From: Cerrena zonata | Lineage: Eukaryota > Basidiomycota > Agaricomycetes > Polyporales > Cerrenaceae | Direction of reading: 5' to 3' | Assembly (NCBI GenBank): GCA_038087015.1 | Contig: JASBNA010000042.1 | Span: 62,001-126,000, forward strand | Length of the DNA stretch: 64,000 nucleotides | Part shown: positions 10,201 through 18,918 of the stretch, piece by piece | Position numbering within the stretch: position 1 is the stretch's first letter | How the letters are laid out: every line of letters starts with the position of its first letter | Position numbers and translations under genes: made by a program | The notes under the pieces: generated by a model | Database searches by the model: none | Told to the model about the DNA's origin: nothing | The model's input: the letters and a program-made list of their open reading frames with translations, nothing else

Positions 10201-10637
10201 CTTCCACCTTGATTCATATTCATCATTTGTTGAGGAGTCGGCGCATTAGATGGCTGAGGTGATGCTGACATGGGGATGTTGCTTGGAGAAAACTGCTGTT
10301 GTTCCTGTTGTTGTTTCTGTTGTTTGGCATGAAGCATTTGTTGTTGCATTATTTGTTGTCTCATCTGAAGAAGTTGTTCTTGTTTCGACTTATCTAAGCT
10401 TTTCTGCTGCTGTTGTTGTGCTGAAGGCGGTTGTTGCTGGGAAGGAAAGCCTTGTTGGTTGGGAGTCTGCTGAGGGTTTGAAAGCATTTCCGTATCCATT
10501 GATTGATTATTATGCGGTACTTGTTGATTGGATTGATTATTTGACTGAGCGGCCTGGTCAAAAATATTATTCAAGAACGCATCTTCTTTTGGAATACCAC
10601 TGCTCTGGTTTCCATCATTAAACCAAAAGTTGGACAT
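7251..10637 (-). CDS. SWI1: SWI1, ARID subunit of the SWI/SNF chromatin remodeller
   Basis: 1128 aa from the ATG at 10637; the open frame extends upstream only through non-ATG codons. The first ~230 residues are Gln/Asn/Ser/Pro-rich. An ARID DNA-binding domain follows at about 235-345 (LNDFMNSRNTPI, LLLHLLSQKLGG, WTAICQRLGF). A pure poly-Gln run follows near 370-390 (plus-strand 9486-9530), then more Gln/Pro/Ser disorder to about 540. The conserved helical C-terminal half, typical of Swi1, runs from about 550 to 1128 and includes an acidic patch (EDEDSDLDLDEV). A Gln-rich N-terminus at first suggests Mediator tail subunits, but the ARID fold signature and the C-terminal half fit Swi1. The Gln/Asn-rich part resembles the prion-forming region of the S. 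cerevisiae protein. Confidence 0.88.
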   Translation of the reverse strand: MSNFWFNDGNQSSGIPKEDAFLNNIFDQAAQSNNQSNQQVPHNNQSMDTEMLSNPQQTPNQQGFPSQQQPPSAQQQQQKSLDKSKQEQLLQMRQQIMQQQMLHAKQQKQQQEQQQFSPSNIPMSASPQPSNAPTPQQMMNMNQGGRGQGNSQVNLVYAPSPVNNMNSPGMVSSTTPQYSHLAGTPQIPQNLSRPQLQPSNPQQNPKPMQGPAQHQAQQAQQQLVSKLSPQQLQQLQYELFIATLNDFMNSRNTPITQQPIVNGKKVNLLLLHLLSQKLGGGQQLMKALQNIQPQQGNSWTAICQRLGFFEGINVQQDFNSRIQIEKETANVYMQYVLPYEQYGQTPNGARDLQTKRMMYQKKIFLKLQQLQLQQQQQQQQQQQPQQQQNAPNQLQQQMQNPPSRHISQSNMSPPANINSPGINNVPTPGAGMIHQSPIPSSAPTPQQRKLSHVSNPSAHNSPAVSQSPYMAQQTISRSGSVVQQHTPQQHSQPPPQNQTQQTMQKPTKPKPQRTPNDQASESPQLDKPDKELEFNIIKNYVPLRKLVETHDGFDIKALSSLASEIELTKPVYLFAPELGSINVHALTMALKNYTVPNSGEIMSALNTLLVTTSDSSFSFKVTDCLELLDSLALLGLKVLDHIIGKKSKHASVYEDASKLSENNPIDDVFKKYTGNQQMFGEDVTYVVDSLSAEVIEDEDSDLDLDEVFSYEEENDTPMSNIEEEPKLEKFGITDYNTTILKFKEENKYHFSKLQTKSAVDEQVMLVDQLITITMILRNLSFAEDSKAVMANDSLFKDLLFTCVKYIASYPDKFKFYRKRLCILKDCLLMLDNIAFLMELRTLEEAFLSFILISAFGPKLDENEKEESGFKIPYANLDMFSYLPFGIDAFTKLLVREPRNKTLMQAVLSGSLAASSSNSFPSVISINISAQDQQETKKLMDAYFGDDNSTKEAKLLTRSFKLLMSVIPFDSNSFEFAKFTFIRAPTLSQALFGVKLLIDLIPYDENSPLNDVLVEWLLANKDILLSNFARISLSLVTEASKYGLHSNESKILSLVILKALIVVNSLVGNALLYYRNTPSSPLKDELSKLTDAYRVLPDETSTLDSFIAPNVDVDVSQELLRLLRLLKSF

Positions 10638-11040
10638 GGCTTCAACGATCTCTAGGCACTTGAAAGACGACTTCGGCGGTGGGTATATCAATTAAGTTTT
10701 CGAGCGCTTAGCGTTCCCTTCAGTGTTATTTACTATTTTTTTGGGTTTTTTTCGAGTTTATAGTTTTTCCTTTCTCCAGACAGGAACGAACCAAAAAAAA
10801 AAATTGTCATAACGGTTACTGCACTACTTGGTCTAAAGTAGTAGAAGAATACTACAAATTCTAATGATAAATGTGAATTGGTTGGTTGATGCTTGAAAAA
10901 GGCTCTATACACGTACTAATAACAGGAGAGAATGGGTGGGTAGAAAGTTTTCGGTGAAAGGTGAAACAAAAAGAAAAAGAAAAACAAGAAAAGAAAGGAA
11001 GGATGGTTTGTGAAAAATAAATTACAATAACCATTAATGA
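10638..11040. other. Gap: SWI1 promoter and MNN10 3' region
   Basis: 403 bp. T-rich runs at about 10735-10770 and an A9 tract at about 10794-10803 are the only notable features. A purine-rich stretch (AAAAAGAAAAAGAAAAAC type) at about 10966-11010 lies just downstream of the MNN10 stop. No gene or specific site recognised. Confidence 0.4.
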
Positions 11041-12132
11041 TTACCATAAATGCCACCATCTTTTATGAAGTTTCTTTGAAAGAGCTTTGTAGTTCTCCAT
11101 TTCACCCCAGCAATCTCTGCCCCATTCACACCCTGCCATATTGACCACAAAGTCATTATTTTGGAAGAAATATTGGGGATCATCAGCTTTATCGGAACAG
11201 GCACCAGGAGGGAATGAGTTGATGGTTCTTAAAGGTAAGAACCCGATCCTTTCTCGGATCCATGGTTGGGAGGAGTATAAAGTTTCCAAAGCATCTTGTT
11301 CTTTATGTTCCCATTGCATATGCATTTGTTCGTACATTGCAGGATCCCACCAAATATCAAGAAGCATATCAGACCAAGAAGATCTTCTCATTAAGAACGA
11401 GCCCAAGTTGAACCCCCCACAGTCTTGAGTAATGACCATATCAATTGGGTTGTCATAATTGAGGTAAGGAATGTCAACAGGAAGACCAAGCGGATTAAAT
11501 GTTTCGGGGGATCTATAAGTAGCATTTTCTAAATCGTTTAAGAAATGTTTTTCTAATGATATTTGGGGTTCCATGATATAAGTATGTAAATCCAACCACC
11601 AAAACCATTCAGTATTTGGAAATTGTCTCATTGTTTGTTTCATAATATCTACTTTTTCCCAAGATTCTCTCCATTCGTGGGAGTATCTCTTCTTTATAGT
11701 CATATCTTTGATGGTTAAACCGTATCCGTGAGTTTTGGCATATTGTTTCTTATTAGCGATTGAAGATCTTTCCACTGACCACTCTTGAGGTCCTTTCCAC
11801 TTAAGAACACCACCACCTTCATTTGCAGCTAATATAATAACAACTTTGGGACTACCAGTTCTGAAATGTGGAACAAAAGGTACCGATGTGAAAAGTGACA
11901 AGCATATAAAAGTTACTAAGAAAATCAGTATTTTTTTATATTTCAATGAAAATGATTGAATAGATCCAAAAAGAGCGTTTATACTATTATTGATTCTAGT
12001 GAGTATTGGTTGGTGTTTGTTTGGTTTGAATGTCTTGGAATAGCCGTCATTAGTTGAGCCGGCGTGTGTTTTCTCTAAATCATCCAGATTATCAGTTGAA
12101 TAGGGTAAGTTGAACCCACTGTTCGAACTCAT
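11041..12132 (-). CDS. MNN10: MNN10, Golgi alpha-1,6-mannosyltransferase subunit (GT34)
   Basis: 363 aa type II membrane protein. A cytosolic tail of about 66 residues is followed by a membrane anchor at about 67-87 (ILIFLVTFICLSLFTSV) and a luminal GT34 catalytic domain. Landmarks are NEGGGVLKWKGPQEWSVERS, RYSHEWRESWEKVD, the WFWWLDLHT metal-site region (residues 177-184), QDCGGFNLGSF and NMAGCEWGRDCWGEM near the end. In yeast it works in the M-Pol II complex extending the alpha-1,6 backbone of N-glycan outer chains. The DxD-type site reads D-L-H here, so the second acidic position is His. The close paralogue MNN11 is the alternative; the KRYSHEWRESWEKVD and INSFPPGAC blocks fit MNN10 better. 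Confidence 0.88.
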   Translation of the reverse strand: MSSNSGFNLPYSTDNLDDLEKTHAGSTNDGYSKTFKPNKHQPILTRINNSINALFGSIQSFSLKYKKILIFLVTFICLSLFTSVPFVPHFRTGSPKVVIILAANEGGGVLKWKGPQEWSVERSSIANKKQYAKTHGYGLTIKDMTIKKRYSHEWRESWEKVDIMKQTMRQFPNTEWFWWLDLHTYIMEPQISLEKHFLNDLENATYRSPETFNPLGLPVDIPYLNYDNPIDMVITQDCGGFNLGSFLMRRSSWSDMLLDIWWDPAMYEQMHMQWEHKEQDALETLYSSQPWIRERIGFLPLRTINSFPPGACSDKADDPQYFFQNNDFVVNMAGCEWGRDCWGEMENYKALSKKLHKRWWHLW

Positions 12133-12477
12133 GATGGTATGTTTATGATGCTCCTCGAGCAGGAAAAAAAAAACCTTTTTGGACAGAATATAGATCGAAC
12201 CGAAGCAGAGTTTGAAGGATCCTCTTCCTATTTCCCCCTTAATGAATTACTGAACAGTTTACCCGTTGAACAGTCTAATTGTTGAACAGCTTAAATCTAG
12301 ATCAAGCCAAGTTACTTTGTTGTTTTAGGCCACGGATTATTTCATGTTGAGATTTTTTTCACTTTTTTCTTTTTTTTTTTTTTTTACCTTTAACGTTGGG
12401 TACAAACATCCATACACCTTAACAAAGTAGCTAACGGTTGATATATCATTACTATGGATTGAACTATACAGATGGCA
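12133..12477. other. Gap: MNN10 promoter and PEX10 3' region
   Basis: 345 bp. A poly-T tract at about 12368-12385 is next to the PEX10 end. Three near-repeats of the form TTGAACAGTYTAA/TGAACAGCTTAA occur at about 12252-12293 (GAACAG repeated at intervals of 13-17 bp), about 120-160 bp upstream of the MNN10 ATG. They could be binding sites of an unknown factor. Confidence 0.4.
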
Positions 12478-13544
12478 TTAGCGGAGAGGGAGGAGATTCT
12501 GTTCGAGACATTGCAGTCTACATAAGGGGCACTCGGGGTGTTCACGGATCCAATCAACAATGCAGACCCAGCAGAACATATGGCCACAATTGGCAGCAGA
12601 AGGATTGGTCATTGGTGATAAACATAACATACACGATCTGGAAGCTTCAGGGATGTAAGGTAGTTGCTTTGGGTCTGAAAGGTCGAAATTTACCCGTTCA
12701 CTTAGTTTAATATCTTCAGTGAACGATTCATTGTATGTTTCTAATTGTTTAATGGATTTAATTCTGGATGGCTTCGATTCTTCGTCCTCTTCACTGGTAT
12801 CTGATTTTTTAAGACTGTCTTGATAAGTTTTGAATTTGACAAGAGACTCAAATACAAACTGTAGTAATATAATAGCCCCTAAAAACGAGTAATTACCAGT
12901 TTTCTGTAATTTCCTGGGATCCTTGTTATGACCAAAGACATACCTCAAACCAAATATACGTTTGGACAATGAGTAAAACTCACCTTGAAAGTAAAAAATA
13001 GCAATATGCAAGTTCATCAAAGTATCTAAAACCTTATCATATGATGAAAGATACTGAAGTATTACTTGTTTCTTGGAGCTTTTATTTTGGTCTTCTTCCT
13101 CTTGTTTGGGCTTATAGTATTTGACTAGTCTGTTGATCAAGTACGGTAAGATTGCATAAGAAAATATAAATCCAAGCTTGGGTAAGATTCTGGGGAATCT
13201 TTTTCCTGACCTATTTACATATATTAAATCAACGTATTCTTCACCCAAAGTTCTGGCTCCAAGTAATGTAGTTAGTATAAGGTATATAGCTTTGGCACCC
13301 ACAGTTATTTCATTCCCATACGTGTTGATGAATCTTTGGCCCTTCAATATATGTAAAACGTCCTGGAATTGAGATCGAAATAACGATTCAAAGTAACTAT
13401 CCTTTTGATTAGCTCTTACTAATGAAAATTGTTAGTATTGGTTCTCTCCCCCACAAAAAAAAATTGATTATTCAAATCTAATTGAAACATACCTATCGTA
13501 GCTGCGTCAGCAAAGGGCAATGCCTTATCATTCACTTTCGACAT
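12478..13544 (-). CDS. PEX10: PEX10, RING-finger peroxisomal import ubiquitin ligase (spliced)
   Basis: 330 aa after splicing exon 1 (13493-13544, 17 codons plus 1 nt) to exon 2 (12478-13418). The joined N-terminus MSKVNDKALPFADAATIVRA is typical of Pex10, whereas the exon-2 frame alone starts too late. Membrane-embedded helices lie in the first ~200 residues (for example AIYLILTTLLGA and LGFIFSYAILPYLI). A C-terminal C3HC4 RING has ligands C280, C283, C295, H297, C300, C303, C314 and C317, and the protein ends CLEQNLLPLR as Pex10 proteins do. With Pex2/Pex12 it ubiquitinates Pex5 for recycling. A CCTCGG core and a perfect inverted repeat lie just upstream. Confidence 0.95.
13419..13492 (-). 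other. Spliceosomal intron of PEX10 (74 nt)
   Basis: On the minus strand the intron begins GTATGT at 13492, has a perfect TACTAAC branch site at 13431-13437, and ends TTAG at 13419. Branch-to-acceptor spacing is short (about 12 nt). Splicing restores a 331-codon frame including stop and adds the conserved N-terminus. It is the best-supported intron in the window and gives the local reference for consensus and spacing. Confidence 0.93.
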
Positions 13545-13746
13545 GATGCTTGCCTATTATAAAAGTACCTACGCTTCGTTATGTTAAGGGCAGTGAAGAG
13601 GTCAAGTATGTAGATTGCATTTCTAACTTTTCCTCGGTCACCGAACAAAAAAAATTCGGTGAGGACGCTTTATTACTGCTAAAAAAATGTATTACGGTTT
13701 AAATCATTAGTATATTACAGCGTTATCTATAGAGAATAAATATAAG
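13545..13746 (-). promoter_or_regulatory. PEX10 promoter with CCTCGG core and inverted repeat
   Basis: CCTCGG at 13632-13637 lies 88 bp upstream of the PEX10 ATG. It adjoins a perfect 8-bp inverted repeat, TCACCGAA (13638-13645) and TTCGGTGA (13655-13662), with an A-rich 9-nt spacer. The CGG...CCG halves are the kind bound by zinc-cluster factors. The same gap must also hold the RAD30 3' end. Confidence 0.5.
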
Positions 13747-16050
13747 TTAGAAGGGTAGCTTTGTTTGGCCTTTGTCGAGTTTTTTCTTTTTTGGATTTTC
13801 TTGTTTATTTTGATGGCTTGTTCTTTTACTACTTTCTGGTTTAGGATTTATTTCGTTTTGGTTTGATGTCCCATTTAATTTTTCGGAGAGTTCCATAGCA
13901 TAATGGAGGTCCACATGTTCAAATACATCTTCAACTGGGACATGGCATTTGTCACAGTATCTGGTTCGAATAAGGCTCTCGAGTAAGCTTTTGTTTGACT
14001 CCTCTGAAGTCGACAGGCTTGAGGACGATCGTAGAGTATTCAAGACGTTATAATTGGAGTCTGGCGGCTTTGAATCTACTTTAGGTTTGAATTTAGGTGC
14101 AGTTCTGGGTGGGTCCACTGGTGCATTACTGGACTCAAATTCATCAAATAACTTTTTGATGTATTCTTTGTCTTCTTTGAATTGAGGAGCTGGAGAAGCT
14201 GATTTGGATTTCAAAATTTGAGCCTGTTCTTCCTTTCTTTCGTTTTCACTGATTTGAAAATCCTCAAATAACTTTTTAACGTATGCTTGGTCCGGCTTCT
14301 TACTTTTCTTTTCAATTGGAGCAGGTAAATCTTGTTTAGGTTGTTCAGTGTTAACTTCACTAAACATTTTTTCAATGTCTTGCTTAGCTAACAAACCTTT
14401 GTTATTGGGGTTACCAAGATACGAGTCAATTAGATTTGAATCGGTGGTCTTGACAAAATTGGATATAACCACTGATAAATTAGCCAATGGCATAATCTTG
14501 TAATTTTTCAAAACGTCCATCGAATCGGTGACCTTGAGTAACCTTGGTCTCTTACCATTGTTCAAGGAAGGAACATTTGAATTTTCCAATAACTCAACTA
14601 GTAATCTGAAAGTCAAGTTTGTCATTGACACTCTTAGCTTCTCGAGAGATCTTGATACTGGTATTGGAGTTTGTTTTGAAAGTTTTGTATAAGAAGATGT
14701 AGTTAATTGAATGCTAATCGTTTTCGGTCTCATGATTGAGCCTTTTTCACGGTCGGAATCAAGCTGCAGCATGGATAAGTTTAGATTCTCGTCATCTAAT
14801 TCGATTAGTCTGCTATATAAATCTCCCACAAACACTTTCAACCAGTCGCAAGTGTCATATATGTTATCAACAAAAGCATTAACGAGGAAATTCTTTCTTG
14901 ACATCATGGATTTGACTGATGTTCGTAATACTAACTCTTCAATATAATTACCCCTTACCAAGTTAAACACTCTTTCTGCTAATGGGTAGTCATTTGGTAA
15001 TTCTTGTTTTAATTGATCTAACAGGAAATGTTCTCGTAAAAATTTAATTGAATTGATATCTCCCGGAACATCAAATTTTGATAAGATAACGTCACCAGTT
15101 TTACCACCCATTCCAGTTATATCGATAAGTTCAAAATTGTTTAAAAATCTATGAATCAGTTTATTTCGAACAATAGTTTGCATATCCGGTTTAATAAACC
15201 CACCAGCCAATTTGGCTAGTCTTTTATTACGAGCTAATCCACCAGATGTTGTATAACCAAGATCCTTGAAGACACGATTCCTTAAATCATATAGGATTTG
15301 CGATCCGATAACCAGACATATATCATCCCAATCATTAATTAGAGGCTTTGGTTCAGCTCCAGCCTGAGATTCCGAGAACCAAGCATCTTCTTCAGGGGTT
15401 TTGTAGATATCACCAACCCAATATAGAGATTCCGGTAAAGTTTTCGGGATAGAAGGTAAATAAGTATCAGGATTATGCTCTCTTACTAAATCTTGAAGAA
15501 AGGGGAAAAAAGAAAGTATTTTCAGATAAACCAATCTTCCAAAATCCATATAACTTTCATCGACACTTGCTTTTTCAACCATATCACAACCTTCTTTCAA
15601 AATTTTTATAATTTTTCGAGATTCACGTCTATAAGGATCTAAAGAAACCTTATAAACAGTTTGATCCGGGAGACCTTTCACGTACAGCCAATGGTCTTCA
15701 CCCTTTTTGAAAGCAGCAGCATGAGCTATGATTAACTTTGGACATTTTTTTTTAGCTGACTGAATAGTATCCATTCGATTTATACCAAATTTTCTTGCTG
15801 GATAAGATACTGCGATCAATGATTGCCATTGGGCACAAACTACCGGAGCATCATCGTCTAAACCAAGACGAATTTGCTCACATTGAGCGAAAAAGGCATT
15901 TAAATCTATAAACCCAATTACTGATAGGTTCAGTTTATGAGATAGCTTTGGATCATTTAAATCGATCAAATCTTTGATAGTAAAGGCGGATTTGGATAGC
16001 GGGTCAGTGGTTAATGCAGCCAAATCGACATTAAGATTTTTAACTGACAT
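13747..16050 (-). CDS. RAD30: RAD30, DNA polymerase eta (translesion synthesis)
   Basis: 767 aa Y-family polymerase that bypasses UV cyclobutane dimers. Palm signature IDLNAFFAQCEQ at 48-59 with metal ligand D49; second acidic pair in KASVDESYMDF near 160-170; TTSGGLARNKRLAKLAGGF and the helix-hairpin GMGGKTG follow. A Ser/Lys-rich linker carries two similar segments, KKLFEDFQ and KKLFDEFE. A UBZ-like C2H2 zinc finger (YCDKCHVPVEDVFEHVDLH) is at about 696-715 for ubiquitinated PCNA. The last residues QTKLPF resemble a PCNA-interacting (PIP) end preceded by a Lys-rich NLS. All expected parts are present and the frame is intact. Start is the first ATG, and the gap to MDH is 211 bp. Confidence 0.95.
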   Translation of the reverse strand: MSVKNLNVDLAALTTDPLSKSAFTIKDLIDLNDPKLSHKLNLSVIGFIDLNAFFAQCEQIRLGLDDDAPVVCAQWQSLIAVSYPARKFGINRMDTIQSAKKKCPKLIIAHAAAFKKGEDHWLYVKGLPDQTVYKVSLDPYRRESRKIIKILKEGCDMVEKASVDESYMDFGRLVYLKILSFFPFLQDLVREHNPDTYLPSIPKTLPESLYWVGDIYKTPEEDAWFSESQAGAEPKPLINDWDDICLVIGSQILYDLRNRVFKDLGYTTSGGLARNKRLAKLAGGFIKPDMQTIVRNKLIHRFLNNFELIDITGMGGKTGDVILSKFDVPGDINSIKFLREHFLLDQLKQELPNDYPLAERVFNLVRGNYIEELVLRTSVKSMMSRKNFLVNAFVDNIYDTCDWLKVFVGDLYSRLIELDDENLNLSMLQLDSDREKGSIMRPKTISIQLTTSSYTKLSKQTPIPVSRSLEKLRVSMTNLTFRLLVELLENSNVPSLNNGKRPRLLKVTDSMDVLKNYKIMPLANLSVVISNFVKTTDSNLIDSYLGNPNNKGLLAKQDIEKMFSEVNTEQPKQDLPAPIEKKSKKPDQAYVKKLFEDFQISENERKEEQAQILKSKSASPAPQFKEDKEYIKKLFDEFESSNAPVDPPRTAPKFKPKVDSKPPDSNYNVLNTLRSSSSLSTSEESNKSLLESLIRTRYCDKCHVPVEDVFEHVDLHYAMELSEKLNGTSNQNEINPKPESSKRTSHQNKQENPKKKKLDKGQTKLPF

Positions 16051-16261
16051 AATATCAGTTACAGTCTATAACATCAGTTCATTTGTAAGTAGGAAGTTAT
16101 CAACTTGCAAACGCGTAATGAGATAGTTATACCCTTGGCATGCGGTGGAGTGGAATGTACGGGCGTGGATTTAATGATTGCAAAAATTTTGAAACTATTA
16201 TATAAACACATGCATTAACCTAAAGAACAATTAACTAATATAAACAGATGATGAGAGAAAA

Positions 16262-17302
16262 CTATATTTTAGAACCTTTAACAAAGTTAGTACCTTGAGC
16301 AATTGATTTTTCCAACCCATTTAAAGCGACAGAAACCAATTGTTTTTCATTTTCAGTGATGGTGAGAGAATCGAAAGGATTAATGAATGATTTAATTTCA
16401 CCTTTTTCTAAAATAACAGGGACTGAGAAATAAGTAGCGCCATTTAATGATTTTTTAGATAACTCTTCACCATTTGGTAATCCTGGTAAATAGACATACG
16501 AAGTTTCCGGAACGACCGAAGTATTAGTTTTACCACCAGCCAAAGAATCTAAGACTGATTCAGCAAAGCGATAGCCGGCATAGGCCATTGATAAAGTGGC
16601 GGAACCGGCTCCATTCTTAGCTTTGACAACTTCATCCCCACCGAATTGAACACGATGGACGAACTCTTTATATTGAGCCGGAGTGATTTTTGAGCTTTTT
16701 GCAGAAATGGTCGAGTTGACATTGATTAATGGAACAATGGTATCACCGGAATGACCACCAATAACGGAAATCTTACCCTTTAACGATTTTGGAGGTTCAT
16801 TGATTAATTCACCAAGGAAAGTTTCTGCTCTAACGGAATCTAAAGTAGTAACCCCAAATAATTTTTTTGGATTGAAAACACCCAATTTTTTCAAAACTTC
16901 AGCTGCAATTGGAACAGTAGCATTGACTGGATTTGAAATGATCAAAATAGCTGCGTTTGGACAAGTCTTACCAACGTTGGCAATCAAATCTCTAATAATC
17001 GAAGCGTTAATATTAAATAAATCAGCTCTAGTCATCCCCGGTTTTCTTGGAACACCAGCAGGTATAATAACTAAATCACTATTGGTCAAAGCAGATGTAA
17101 TAGCCAGTTTATCTTCCTTATTAGCAGGTTGATGGCCAGTTACTTTAGCTGGACTACAAATATGAGATAAATCAGCAGCAACCCCATTGGCATTAACAAT
17201 ATCAAATAATGCTAATTCATCAACGTTTTGATTCAACTTTAATAATAACGAAAGTGGTTGTCCAATACCACCAGCAGCACCACAAACAGTAACCTTAACC
17301 AT
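16262..17302 (-). CDS. MDH3: Malate dehydrogenase, probably peroxisomal (MDH3-like)
   Basis: 346 aa NAD-dependent malate dehydrogenase interconverting malate and oxaloacetate. Rossmann motif GAAGGIG at 8-14, substrate arginines in PRKPGMTR, ISNPVNATVPI, and the catalytic histidine in IGGHSGDT. The start is the ATG at 17302, because the longer frame opens only at a TTG. There is no mitochondrial presequence: the protein begins directly MVKVTV. It ends GSKI, a PTS1 variant, so I infer a peroxisomal enzyme like yeast Mdh3 that re-oxidises NADH from beta-oxidation. A cytosolic MDH2-type role is possible if SKI is weak. A CCTCGG core and a TGACTCA lie within 160 bp upstream. Confidence 0.85.
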   Translation of the reverse strand: MVKVTVCGAAGGIGQPLSLLLKLNQNVDELALFDIVNANGVAADLSHICSPAKVTGHQPANKEDKLAITSALTNSDLVIIPAGVPRKPGMTRADLFNINASIIRDLIANVGKTCPNAAILIISNPVNATVPIAAEVLKKLGVFNPKKLFGVTTLDSVRAETFLGELINEPPKSLKGKISVIGGHSGDTIVPLINVNSTISAKSSKITPAQYKEFVHRVQFGGDEVVKAKNGAGSATLSMAYAGYRFAESVLDSLAGGKTNTSVVPETSYVYLPGLPNGEELSKKSLNGATYFSVPVILEKGEIKSFINPFDSLTITENEKQLVSVALNGLEKSIAQGTNFVKGSKI

Positions 17303-17878
17303 GATATAAATAATCAAGTAAATAACCTCTATCTTAAATGAGTAAAACTTTTCAGTTATTACCAGATCTATTTATTGGATCCCTTCACCGAAGAGTCACA
17401 TGTTTAAAAAAAAATTTATTATGCGTCAAAGTGACTCAGTTCAAGAGAGTTTTGTACCTCGGAAATTTGGGAAAAGCGACTCATTTTCAGTTTTGTATTT
17501 TTATCCTGAGGAGAAAACCGGCTGAGGGGATGCGGTACGGGTGGGCTCGGAAGTGGGAGGGGAAGTGCAAGCGAAGGAATAACCTGGTGTGCGGGTGTTT
17601 GGTCACGTGTGTATAACCTGTGAAAGCCAAAATTTACATGTTGTGTGCACGTGCCGTTAATCTGTAAAGCTGCTCTTCTTCCAAGGTGGACTTTTACAGG
17701 TTATCGCGGCAAAGGACAAAAAAACTATACTATCGATTAAAAAATGACATTCAAAAGGTTCTGATTAATTGAGCTTTTGTGATTAGATTAACGTCGTCTT
17801 TATATCAATTCATAAAGAACAACAAGCTCCCTGGAGGCACAACTTAGTATATTGTTTTTTTCTTATTCAAGGGCAAGG
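17303..17878. promoter_or_regulatory. Divergent MDH3 / ATG27 promoter region
   Basis: 576 bp between divergent starts. Visible sites are TGACTCA (Gcn4) at 17432-17438, CCTCGG (FarA/Ctf1-type) at 17457-17462, and CACGTG E-boxes (Cbf1-type) at 17604-17609 and 17648-17653. A GGTACGGGTG (Rap1-like relative) lies at 17534-17543. The part at 17515-17620 is clearly GC-richer than its surroundings. The short open frame inside is not convincing. Confidence 0.6.
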
Positions 17879-18685
17879 ATGATTAAGTTTATTCTTCTAT
17901 TATTAGTTTGGTTTTTGAGGGCAGTTAGAGCATTTGATTGTTCGGTATCGGAATTATCATCGTTTGATTTCGAAAGTATAAAAGGAGTTCATTCGGTTAC
18001 AATCAATAAAAACACCCCACCATCCACCAGTGTTTTCACTTGGAATATTGGAGTATGTGTTAATACCGACGAGATTGAACATTGTCCTAAAAATTCGGAT
18101 ATCTGTGGTGTGAATAAACTTCAATTTAATGATGATAAAAAGACAATTGTATCGGAAATAATTGGTTTCAATAACGGGTTGTCTAAATCCTATAAAATCA
18201 CTCCACCGACTAAAAATGAGGGGGGTGCTGTCACTATTCTGTATAAAGGTGCTAGTTGGGGTGATGTTTTAGTTGATGCCGATTTGAAATTCGTTTGTCC
18301 TTCTAAAGACGATAAGAATTTGGATGTTTTCAATGTCGATAAGTGGAATGGTGAAAAATTACAAATTTCGGTTAAATCAAAAGCTGCTTGTAATACTAAA
18401 AAGTCAAAAAATCCAAAGAAACCTTCAAACGGTAATGATCAAGATAATGGAGAATCTTGGGGGTGGTTTACTTGGATCTTTATCTTTATGGTTTTATTCT
18501 CAAGTATCTATATCATTGGTGGGGCTTGGTATCAATACAATAAAGGTAATGCAATTGATTTCCAATCGGCTTTAAAAGAAGTTTTGGAAAATTTCATCGA
18601 TTTATTAAAAGGTTTACCTACTTTTATCAAAGAAATTATAGATAAATTCACCGGTGGTAGCAGAGGTGAATATAGTGCTGTCTAA
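17879..18685 (+). CDS. ATG27: ATG27, Atg9-vesicle transmembrane protein
   Basis: 268 aa (yeast Atg27 is 271). Start is the ATG at 17879; a longer frame begins at TTG. A signal peptide at about 1-18 (MIKFILLLLVWFLRAVRA) precedes a luminal cysteine-containing Atg27/MRH-type domain (FDCSVSELSSFDF, VFTWNIGVCVN, TILYKGA, LKFVC). Then comes a single membrane span at about 196-218. The C-terminal tail ends in YSAV, the tyrosine sorting signal known in Atg27 for vacuole/Golgi cycling. It acts in autophagy by helping Atg9 vesicle transport. Signal peptide, MRH-like fold, TM and YSAV all agree. Confidence 0.93.
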   Translation: MIKFILLLLVWFLRAVRAFDCSVSELSSFDFESIKGVHSVTINKNTPPSTSVFTWNIGVCVNTDEIEHCPKNSDICGVNKLQFNDDKKTIVSEIIGFNNGLSKSYKITPPTKNEGGAVTILYKGASWGDVLVDADLKFVCPSKDDKNLDVFNVDKWNGEKLQISVKSKAACNTKKSKNPKKPSNGNDQDNGESWGWFTWIFIFMVLFSSIYIIGGAWYQYNKGNAIDFQSALKEVLENFIDLLKGLPTFIKEIIDKFTGGSRGEYSAV

Positions 18686-18918
18686 TTGAAAAAGAGGCTT
18701 GCCTCTTTCATTCCTCTTTATATAGATTTAAGTTGTAAATACATATTCTAAATAGGCATTCGGATCATTGGTTTTTAGCAATTACACTAAAAAAAAAAAA
18801 GAGAGAGGGAAGTCAAACCTTTTGAAAGATTCTCAACAAATTGAAATCTTGACTCTGCAAAAAGTCTTTATATTCAGCGATTATCCCTCTTAATTGATAT
18901 ACTTACTTTCTATTCATA

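Noticed and set aside
7251..10637. Reading this Gln-rich protein as Mediator subunit MED15/GAL11
   Set aside because: It has an ARID domain and a Swi1-type C-terminal half and no KIX block.
12390..12710. Small frames around the PEX10 3' end on both strands
   Set aside because: Antisense or shifted readings of the PEX10 RING region.
13271..13277. Second minus-strand TACTAAC inside PEX10
   Set aside because: Lies in well-conserved coding sequence with no donor or acceptor in phase.
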